A DNA stretch of 5,640 nucleotides, from assembly GCA_021846065.1 (NCBI GenBank), contig JAJZCP010000117.1, positions 1 through 5,640 on the forward strand, given 5' to 3'. Source of the stretch: Acidobacteriota bacterium (lineage in GTDB: Bacteria > Acidobacteriota > Terriglobia > Terriglobales > Acidobacteriaceae). The position numbers were made by a program, and so were the translations under genes. This document shows positions 1 through 5,318 of the stretch, in pieces. Under the pieces are notes generated by a model that did no database searches, was not told where the DNA came from, and worked only from the letters and a program-made list of their open reading frames with translations. Position 1 is the first letter of the stretch, and each line of letters starts with the position of its first letter.

Positions 1-201
1 AACGCCGTTGCGCACAGCCTGGGGACGCTGCGTTTCTGGCTGGCTCCCACGCTGCTCTGGTTCAGCGCTTCGAACGCCATGCTGCTGGCGATCACCGCCA
101 TCGGTCTGCTGTTTGCGTTACTCGCAATCTGCGACGTATGGCCTCGCGTCACCTTTTTTGTCTGCTTTGTCTGCTATCTCTCGCTTGTCGCCGCTGCCGG
201 G
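1..201 (+). repeat. Left arm of inverted repeat (LMF gene 5' region)
   Basis: Position i pairs with position 1816-i on the opposite strand. Hand alignment of 201 bases against the reverse complement of 1615-1815 gives 5 mismatches, at 25, 48, 57, 77 and 195, and no gaps (about 97.5% identity). Changes at 48, 57 and 195 are synonymous; 25 changes Thr to Pro and 77 changes Ala to Gly. Both arms keep the same LMF frame. The left limit is the window edge, so the repeat probably extends further. Confidence 0.95.
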
Positions 202-1455
202 GACTTTTCCAGCTATCAGTCGGATGGCATGCTGCTGGAGGCCGGCTTTCTGACGCTGTTTTTTGCGCCGTCCGGCTTTTTACCCGGGTGGCAGGCGACA
301 CCCCCGCCGCGCTTTGCGCTGTGGCTGCTGCTGTGGGAGTGGTTCCGCATCTACTTTGAATCGGGCGTGGTCAAGCTGGCCAGCGGAGATTCACAGTGGC
401 GCCACCTGACCGCAATGGATCAGTACTACCAGAACGGCCCGCTGCCCACCTGGGTCGGCTGGTATGTGCAGCATCTGCCGCACTGGTTTCAGGCGGCCAC
501 TGTGGTCGGCACGCTGGTCATGGAGCTTGGCCTGGTGTGGATGCTCTTTCTGCCGCGCCGCTGGCGGATTGTGTGCTTCTGTATCGTTACGCCCTGGCAG
601 ATCGGCGTGATCCTGACCGCCAACTATACCTTTCTGAACTATCTGGTTCTTGCTCTGGGATTTCTGCTGCTGGACGACCGGCTGCTGTTCCGCTTTGTCC
701 CCGCACGCTGGAGGCCAGCAGCGCCCGCCGTGCAGTTTGCGGGAGAAGATGGCGTGGTGTTGCCGCCAGAACAGGGTCCGCCATCGATCCTCAACGCACC
801 GCCGCCGCCGGACCACGCCGATCTTCGCGGCCATCTGCGCGCCTTTGCGGTCGCGTTTACAGCAGTCATGCTGTTGTGGATCGGGTACGCCACCACGATT
901 CCGATGCTGGCCATGTTCTGGCGCAATCTTCCGCTGCCGTCTGCGCCCATCGCGGCGCTGCAGCCGTTTCGTATCGCCAACCAGTACGGTCTGTTCGCTG
1001 TGATGACGCCCCACCGCTACGAAATTGAGTTTCAGGGCTCCGACGACGGCAAGACCTGGACGCCCTATCCGTTCCGCTACAAGCCGCAAAACCCCTATAA
1101 GGCGCCGGGAATCTACGCGCCGTATCAGCCGCGGGTTGACTGGAACCTGTGGTTCGCCTCCCTCGGGAGCTGGACGCAGTACCCATTTGTTCCGGCGACA
1201 GAGGTGTTGCTGCTGCGCGATGATCCGGAGGTGCTCAAATTATTCGCGGGCAATCCATTCAAGGATTCACCGCCGCACCAGGTGCGCGCCGTGCTCTGGC
1301 AGTATTGGTTCACCAGCATGAAAGAGAAACGTGAGACTGGCCGCTGGTGGCGCCGGAAGCTTCTCGGCACCTACGCCCCGACGCTGGCCATGCAGCCCAA
1401 CGGGCGCATCGCGTTCATCGCGTCACCAACGCTGCCGGACGGAGCTCCAAACTGA
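1..1455 (+). CDS. Lipase maturation factor (LMF) family membrane protein, 5' end outside window
   Basis: The reading frame is open from base 1 to a TGA at 1453-1455, giving 484 visible residues. The ATG at 79 is internal, because homologous coding continues upstream of it. Comparison with the inverted copy at 1615-2007 implies about 64 further N-terminal residues, so the full protein would be about 548 aa. The first ~300 residues carry several hydrophobic segments (about 27-45, 48-66, 76-92, 157-178, 208-224 and 282-303), with a Pro/Ala-rich loop at about 231-277. The C-terminal part carries LMF-family signatures: NQYGLFAVMT from residue 327, GSDDGKTW from 346, QPRVDWNLWF at 376-385, NPF further on, and WWRR at 449-452. 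In animals LMF1 is an ER membrane protein needed for folding of lipases. The role of bacterial members is not established; envelope protein maturation is only inference. An FAD oxidoreductase start follows 33 bases downstream, suggesting an operon. Family assignment is firm. Confidence 0.9.
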   Translation, partial: NAVAHSLGTLRFWLAPTLLWFSASNAMLLAITAIGLLFALLAICDVWPRVTFFVCFVCYLSLVAAAGDFSSYQSDGMLLEAGFLTLFFAPSGFLPGWQATPPPRFALWLLLWEWFRIYFESGVVKLASGDSQWRHLTAMDQYYQNGPLPTWVGWYVQHLPHWFQAATVVGTLVMELGLVWMLFLPRRWRIVCFCIVTPWQIGVILTANYTFLNYLVLALGFLLLDDRLLFRFVPARWRPAAPAVQFAGEDGVVLPPEQGPPSILNAPPPPDHADLRGHLRAFAVAFTAVMLLWIGYATTIPMLAMFWRNLPLPSAPIAALQPFRIANQYGLFAVMTPHRYEIEFQGSDDGKTWTPYPFRYKPQNPYKAPGIYAPYQPRVDWNLWFASLGSWTQYPFVPATEVLLLRDDPEVLKLFAGNPFKDSPPHQVRAVLWQYWFTSMKEKRETGRWWRRKLLGTYAPTLAMQPNGRIAFIASPTLPDGAPN

Positions 1456-1475
1456 CCCCTCCTGTGCCCGTACAC

Positions 1476-1480
1476 GGAGA
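1476..1480 (+). promoter_or_regulatory. Ribosome binding site of the truncated oxidoreductase
   Basis: GGAGA lies 8 bases before the ATG at 1489. A second ATG follows directly at 1492, which is also at usable spacing. The site supports a genuine gene start here even though the gene is broken 138 bases later. Confidence 0.6.
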
Positions 1481-1488
1481 GCTGCGGG

Positions 1489-1626
1489 ATGATGACTCGG
1501 CCTGTGTCTGACGCTCGCACCTGCGTCATCGGCGCTGGTCCCAACGGACTGGCGGCTGCGATCACGCTGGCGCAAGCTGGCCTGCCGGTGGAAATTTTCG
1601 AGGCCAATGCTCAACCCGGCGGCGGC
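1489..1626 (+). pseudogene. N-terminal fragment of a phytoene-dehydrogenase-like FAD oxidoreductase, truncated at a rearrangement junction
   Basis: The first 46 codons encode a typical N-terminal FAD-binding beta-alpha-beta unit. The glycine motif GAGPNG is at residues 15-20 (G15, G17, G20). The acidic residue at the end of the second strand, which binds the FAD ribose, is E38 in IFEAN. A PGGG turn follows at 43-46. This pattern is characteristic of phytoene desaturase/dehydrogenase-like NAD(P)/FAD oxidoreductases, usually around 500 aa. After the PGGG the frame stays open to 1698, but those 23 codons (DKREIADK onward) are the antisense of LMF coding sequence and have no oxidoreductase character. 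The substrate cannot be inferred from so little. The rest of the gene is not in the window. The fragment may be a true relic or the edge of a chimeric join. Confidence 0.8.
1615..1626. other. Strand-switch junction with microhomology
   Basis: The 12 bases CCCGGCGGCGGC belong to both partners. Read forward they encode the PGGG of the FAD oxidoreductase. Read as reverse complement they match 190-201 of the LMF gene with one difference (195/1621). Left of them the sequence is oxidoreductase; right of them it is antisense LMF. The breakpoint cannot be placed more precisely because of the shared bases. Such a G+C-rich microhomology is what a fold-back template switch would leave. Confidence 0.8.
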
Positions 1627-1815
1627 GACAAGCGAGAGATAGCAGACAAAGCAGACAAAAAAGGTGACGCGAGGCCATACGTCGCAGATTGCGAGTAACG
1701 CAAACAGCAGACCGATGGCGGTGATCGCCAGCAGCATGCCGTTCGAAGCGCTGAACCATAGCAGCGTAGGAGCCAGCCAGAAACGCAGCGGCCCCAGGCT
1801 GTGCGCAACGGCGTT
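1615..1815 (-). repeat. Right arm of inverted repeat (LMF gene 5' region)
   Basis: This is the reverse-complement partner of 1-201, with a spacer of about 1.4 kb between the arms. The match ends exactly at the junction with the FAD-oxidoreductase fragment. On the other side it reaches 1815, which pairs with base 1. The minus-strand LMF coding continues past that to 2007, so the real arm may be longer than the window can show. Confidence 0.95.
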
Positions 1816-2028
1816 CAGATATTGCGCCGCCGGAAGGATGCCATCCGGCCCGATCAGACCCCGCACCTGAAAGAACCAGGAGTAGAACGCCGAAAAATAA
1901 ATCAAGCCGAGACAGCGCAGGAAGATCCAACGCGGAATCTGCCGCTCGCGGGGGCCATACCGTCCGTCAAACAGATACGAGATCGCGCGACCGGGCGTCA
2001 GACTCATCAGCGCATTATATGCGGAGGA

Positions 2029-2514
2029 TCAGGCAGCCTGCGGCCGAACCGCGGGCCGCGCCTTGCGGGCAAAATACACCACGCCTGCCGTCGCCACCGC
2101 CGTTCCCATGCACCAGGTGCAAATCTTGCCCATCTTCGTCACCTGCTTGCGAACGTTCTTCGCCGCCATGCCGGCATCGACCGCGAGCTTGGCGCGCAAC
2201 AGCCGCTGCAACACGGGGCGCTCCGGATTCGCCGTCAGCAGCAGCGTGAGAGTGGCTGCATAGCTGGCGATTCCCAAAAGTCCGTCCGGTATACCGAGCG
2301 GATAGGCAGCGTCGGACTTGACGATCTGCACGGAGTCAAACAGCGATCCTGGAGGGTCAGGCAGACGGTTGATCACTCCCAACTGAGTGAGCGCCACGGG
2401 GACAAGCGTAGCAATGGCCAGCGCGCAGCACGCGACGGCAGCTTTATTTTCAAGGTCCCCTGCGTCGCCGTCGGATAGATACGGCGCGCTGCTGGAGCTA
2501 AAGGGTGTTCTCAT
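2029..2514 (-). CDS. VKOR-like small membrane protein with a single CxxC
   Basis: The start is the ATG at 2514 because AAGGAG lies six bases before it; a TTG at 2532 would extend the frame by six codons but has no such support. The 161-aa product has a polar N-terminus, hydrophobic segments at about 25-47, 72-94 and 134-149, and CTWC at residues 132-135 at the start of the last segment. The arrangement LGIPDGLLG (73-81) followed by a late CxxC in a membrane helix resembles the vitamin K epoxide reductase (VKOR) family, which uses a CxxC next to a quinone together with a second cysteine pair in a periplasmic loop to make disulfides. The loop pair seems to be missing: the segment before LGIP (SLFDSVQIVKSDAAYP) has no cysteine, and C29/C30 lie in the first helix. 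It may therefore need a partner or have another role. It lies between the SDR and the LMF gene. The VKOR assignment is probable, not certain. Confidence 0.68.
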   Translation of the reverse strand: MRTPFSSSSAPYLSDGDAGDLENKAAVACCALAIATLVPVALTQLGVINRLPDPPGSLFDSVQIVKSDAAYPLGIPDGLLGIASYAATLTLLLTANPERPVLQRLLRAKLAVDAGMAAKNVRKQVTKMGKICTWCMGTAVATAGVVYFARKARPAVRPQAA

Positions 2515-2520
2515 TGCGTT

Positions 2521-2526
2521 CTCCTT
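2521..2526 (-). promoter_or_regulatory. Ribosome binding site of the VKOR-like gene, overlapping the SDR stop
   Basis: On the minus strand the SDR stop codon and the binding site merge in TAAGGAG (2527 down to 2521), followed by AACGCA and the ATG at 2514. The overlap fixes the start of the VKOR-like gene and suggests that ribosomes finishing the SDR re-initiate here. Confidence 0.75.
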
Positions 2527-3529
2527 AAACAAACTTCCATCGGTAACTGAGACCGACTGCTATGGCAGCGAGCGCCGCGGCGCCACCAAGAAACCAGCCA
2601 CGATTAAGATCGGCAAACAGCTGCGGGCTGAAGTTGCACGATCGATCATCGAATGGGCCGTGCGCGCCATGCACGCCCGGCACGGGATGCCATAAGTTGT
2701 CCTGGCGCTCCGGGCTTACGGCATCTTTCGTCTGCTGCGCTTTGTACCCCGTCTTTCCCAAATAGCGATCCAGCAAGCCGGGAATGAACATCTGCCCGAC
2801 GATGGCCTCGACCGTGGGAAAACCGACCCAGTACTCGCGGCGCGGCCGGGCCGCGTATGCCGCCCGGACCACCGCCCTTGCCGCCACTTCGGGTTGAAAG
2901 ATTGGAGGCACGGGCTGCGGCTGATTGGGCATGCGGCTCTTGACCCACGTGAACTGAACTGTATTCATTGCCGGCATCTGCACCACAGACACTTGAACAT
3001 TGCTGTTGTCGTGATAAAGCTCGCAACGCAGCGAATCCGTAAACCCAACGATTGCATGTTTGGAAGCGCAGTAAGCGGATTGCAGCGGGATGCTGCGCAC
3101 CGATAATGCCGAACCAATCTGGACGATGGTTCCGCGATCCCGCGGCAGCATGCGGCGAAGCGCTGCCAGGGTGCCGTACACGTAGCCCAGATATGTCACT
3201 TCCGTGACACGCTTATACTCCTCGGCCTTCATCTCTTTGACGGGCGAAAAGACCGACAGCATCGCATCGTTGATCCACACATCAATCGGACCGAACTTCT
3301 CCTCCAGCGAGGACGCCGCGTGCTCCACAGCTTCGGCATCGCTTACGTCGAGGGGCAGCACCAGCGCTTCACCGCCCCGCTCGCGAACCTCAGCCGCGCA
3401 GGCGTGCAATGCCTCCTCATTGCGCGCGATCAGGCCGAGCCTCGCACCCTTGCGTGCCAGCTCGTGGGCGATCGCGCGGCCAAGTCCGGCAGAGGCGCCG
3501 GTGACCATAATTACCTTGCTTGTTTTCAT
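2525..3529 (-). CDS. SDR family NAD(P)-dependent oxidoreductase with C-terminal membrane anchor
   Basis: The start chosen is ATG 3529, which gives MKTSKVIMVTGAS, the normal beginning of a classical SDR. A start at 3601 would add 24 residues of unrelated sequence inside the GMC gene. A weak AAGAGA precedes by five bases. The 334-aa protein has the cofactor motif G11-ASA-G15-L-G17, DV at 61-62, and the catalytic S140, Y153 and K157 (YCASK). The usual NNAG is NDAM at 87-90, and the Asn normally near position 112 appears to be Thr (VTYLG). An extension after about residue 195 (proline-rich PNQPQPVPPIF, then REYWVGFP and a His/Gly-rich stretch near 281-292) precedes a probable membrane helix at about 311-328 and a short basic end. 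This long form with a tail resembles membrane-associated SDRs found next to GMC genes. The substrate is unknown; a carbonyl/alcohol interconversion is expected. It starts 16 bases after the GMC stop, implying co-transcription. Confidence 0.88.
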   Translation of the reverse strand: MKTSKVIMVTGASAGLGRAIAHELARKGARLGLIARNEEALHACAAEVRERGGEALVLPLDVSDAEAVEHAASSLEEKFGPIDVWINDAMLSVFSPVKEMKAEEYKRVTEVTYLGYVYGTLAALRRMLPRDRGTIVQIGSALSVRSIPLQSAYCASKHAIVGFTDSLRCELYHDNSNVQVSVVQMPAMNTVQFTWVKSRMPNQPQPVPPIFQPEVAARAVVRAAYAARPRREYWVGFPTVEAIVGQMFIPGLLDRYLGKTGYKAQQTKDAVSPERQDNLWHPVPGVHGAHGPFDDRSCNFSPQLFADLNRGWFLGGAAALAAIAVGLSYRWKFV

Positions 3530-3545
3530 GACACTCTCTTTTGCG

Positions 3546-5318
3546 TTATCGCCCGACGCCAGCCAATGAGGCATTTGCCAGGCGTGGGATACCGCGGCCA
3601 TAGGTTCCGGGCGGCGCCAGATCCGGACGCAGCGGCGGAGGATTCAGGTCGCGGCGATTGCTCGTAAAAATCGCATCGCCCCGCTGAATTAAATAGTCTG
3701 CCGTGCGAGCAGCCAGTGCCTGAATCGTGAGCCCAGGATTGGCGGAGCCCTGCGTGGGCAGAATGCTGCCATCGCACACAAAGAGATTGGCGACGTCGTG
3801 CGTCCGGCCAAATTTATCGACGACCGATGAGCGGGGATCTGCGCCCATCCGGGCAGCGCCCACCAGGTGAGCGTAGCGGGATTCCTGGACGACCTCCTCA
3901 GCGCCGGCGGCCTGCATGACTTCCATCACTTTCTTTTTGCCATAGCTGATCAGCTTGTGATCGTTGTCATGCAGATTGAATGTGACTTTGGCCACCGGCA
4001 GGCCAAACCGATCCTTCTCCGCCGCAAGCTCCACGCGATTATCAGCCCAGGGAAGGATCTCTCCCAGCAGCCCAAACGCGGCCCAGTGGTTGTAGTCCAT
4101 CATGACGCGGCGCATACCCCAGCCCCACGCGCCCTTTGCCGTCATCATCTGCTTGGCAAACGCGATAGGCAGCGGACCGACGGTCTGGATCGCAAAGCCA
4201 CGCGCGAAGTCACGTTTGGGGTCGGTCTCGTAGAACTCCTCGGTCAGACAATGCGCAGGGGGCGCCTTATACATCCGCACAGGCTGGTCAAACCGGCCGA
4301 GAATCACGTTGCCGGCCTGCGCCATCAGATAGCGGCCTACGGTACCGCTCGAATTTGCCAGACCATTCTCATAGCCGGGGCACGCGGAATTCAGTAGCAG
4401 ACGCGGCGTCTCAATCGCATAGCCGGAAACAATAACGGCACGCGCCTTCTGAAAATGTTGCCGGCCCTCTTTGTCAAAGTAACTGACGCCGGTCACGCGG
4501 TTTTCCCGCCCCATGTGCACGCGGCTCACCATACAGTTGTCGCGGATCTCCGCTCCGCTCGCCAGTGCATCCGGTACGTGCGTAATCAGAGTGCTGGCTT
4601 TTGCGCCAACCTTGCACGCTTGAATGCAGAAGCCGCGATAGATGCAGTGCTGTCGATCTCCATGCGAACCGGAGAGAATGGCCACCGGGCCGCCGATGCT
4701 GACGCCGATTCCGAGAGCGGTGCATCCCTTAATCAGCGCGTTGCCCACACCCCCCATCGGGTGCGGACCATATGCGTAGCCATGCGGGTCGCCCCAGGGA
4801 AAGTAAGCGGGGCCTGCGACCGGCATCTCGAGCTCAAGCTGCTCGTAGTATGGCTTCAGCTCGTCATAGCTCATGGGCCAATCGAAACCGACGCCGTCCT
4901 CGGAGTAGATACGAAAATCTGACGGGTGAAGCCGCGGCGTGAATGCAGCCCAGTGCACGGAGCCGCCACCAACACCTTTCCCGGAGTTATTCGCGCCGAG
5001 TGCGAGCGGATTTTTGCCGCCCGTAATGCGAAGGTCTTCCCAGTACAGATTGTGGGACCCCGCTTCATCGCTCACCCAATCCCGCTCCGTGTCCCAAAAC
5101 GGTCCGGCTTCAAGGCCCACAACACGGAAGCCCGCGCGAGCGAGCCGCTGCAGCAAAACACCGCCGGCCGACCCAACACCGACGACGACGTAGTCGACTT
5201 CCTCCTCACCAAAGCGTCGCATCGGTACATCGATGTGTTGGATGGGGCCCAGCGCGTTGCCAAATGGAGCGCCGTAGTCAAGCCCCGCGCCGGTGGCGTT
5301 GTTCTCTCCGCGACTCAA
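3546..5318 (-). CDS. GMC family oxidoreductase, gluconate 2-dehydrogenase large-subunit type
   Basis: Translation probably starts at TTG 5318: GGGAGG lies six bases before it, and the TTG overlaps the upstream gene's TGA. The 590-aa product has the FAD-binding motif G47-V-G49-SA-G52, E70 at the end of the second strand, and the GMC stretch GKGVGGGSVHW at 113-123. Near the C-terminus lie the likely catalytic pair H484 (YAHLVGAARMG) and N527 (PTQGSANPGLTIQALAART). Three cysteines, C225, C231 and C235 (C-x5-C-x3-C, followed by VGAKAS), occupy the place where related sugar dehydrogenases carry a small iron-sulfur cluster. A proline-rich tail ends the protein. No export signal is visible, as is usual when the small subunit carries it. 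The enzyme should oxidise a sugar, sugar acid or alcohol and pass electrons, often through a cytochrome c, to the respiratory chain; no cytochrome gene is in the window. Cofactor and family are firm; the substrate is not known. Confidence 0.92.
   Translation of the reverse strand: MSRGENNATGAGLDYGAPFGNALGPIQHIDVPMRRFGEEEVDYVVVGVGSAGGVLLQRLARAGFRVVGLEAGPFWDTERDWVSDEAGSHNLYWEDLRITGGKNPLALGANNSGKGVGGGSVHWAAFTPRLHPSDFRIYSEDGVGFDWPMSYDELKPYYEQLELEMPVAGPAYFPWGDPHGYAYGPHPMGGVGNALIKGCTALGIGVSIGGPVAILSGSHGDRQHCIYRGFCIQACKVGAKASTLITHVPDALASGAEIRDNCMVSRVHMGRENRVTGVSYFDKEGRQHFQKARAVIVSGYAIETPRLLLNSACPGYENGLANSSGTVGRYLMAQAGNVILGRFDQPVRMYKAPPAHCLTEEFYETDPKRDFARGFAIQTVGPLPIAFAKQMMTAKGAWGWGMRRVMMDYNHWAAFGLLGEILPWADNRVELAAEKDRFGLPVAKVTFNLHDNDHKLISYGKKKVMEVMQAAGAEEVVQESRYAHLVGAARMGADPRSSVVDKFGRTHDVANLFVCDGSILPTQGSANPGLTIQALAARTADYLIQRGDAIFTSNRRDLNPPPLRPDLAPPGTYGRGIPRLANASLAGVGR

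Larger units (their letters stand above)
1615..2007 (-). pseudogene. Truncated second copy of the LMF family gene (first 131 codons)
   Basis: It starts at ATG 2007, the only ATG in frame after the upstream gene's stop, but no clear Shine-Dalgarno sequence precedes it. Residues 1-64 give the N-terminal part missing from the copy at the left edge: a soluble start (MSLTPGRAI), then a hydrophobic segment at about 31-46 and the RGLIGPDGILP stretch typical of LMF N-termini. Residues 65-131 repeat the left-edge copy with two substitutions. After residue 131 (VAAAG) homology ends at the strand switch. The frame then runs 63 more codons to a stop at 1423, antisense to the oxidoreductase fragment and the 3' end of the complete LMF gene; that Arg/Ser-rich tail is not a natural domain. 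Only the first two or three membrane segments remain, and all conserved C-terminal LMF motifs are absent, so it is unlikely to function. It sits 21 bases after the VKOR-like gene, in the position an intact LMF would occupy. Confidence 0.88.

Noticed and set aside
391..1089. Long minus-strand open frame of 232 codons opposite the LMF gene
   Set aside because: It lies antisense to clearly conserved LMF coding, is rich in Arg, Gln and His as GC-rich shadows are, and shows no recognisable motif or ribosome site.
1456..1488. Possible terminator or promoter between LMF and the oxidoreductase fragment
   Set aside because: No stem followed by a T run and no convincing -35/-10 pair were seen; only a ribosome binding site is supported.
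1627..1698. Continuation of the FAD-oxidoreductase frame beyond PGGG as a short complete protein
   Set aside because: These codons are the exact antisense of LMF coding and do not resemble any oxidoreductase, so the real gene ends at the junction.
2008..2028. TATAAT-like bases (CATATAATG) between the VKOR-like gene and the truncated LMF as a promoter
   Set aside because: The gap is 21 bases in an apparent operon, the bases sit too close to the start codon, and no -35 partner was found.
1801..2478. Plus-strand open frame of 225 codons across the truncated LMF copy and VKOR-like gene
   Set aside because: It spans two minus-strand genes and their gap, has the low-complexity basic composition of an antisense frame, and has no family features.
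2515..2532. TTG at 2532 as start of the VKOR-like protein
   Set aside because: It lies upstream of the AAGGAG site and inside the SDR gene's end; the ATG at 2514 is correctly spaced after that site.
3530..3601. ATG at 3601 as start of the SDR
   Set aside because: The extra 24 residues overlap the GMC end and are not part of an SDR fold, whereas the ATG at 3529 gives the standard N-terminus.
3867..4397. Plus-strand open frame of 176 codons inside the GMC gene
   Set aside because: It is fully antisense to strongly conserved GMC sequence and has no motif.
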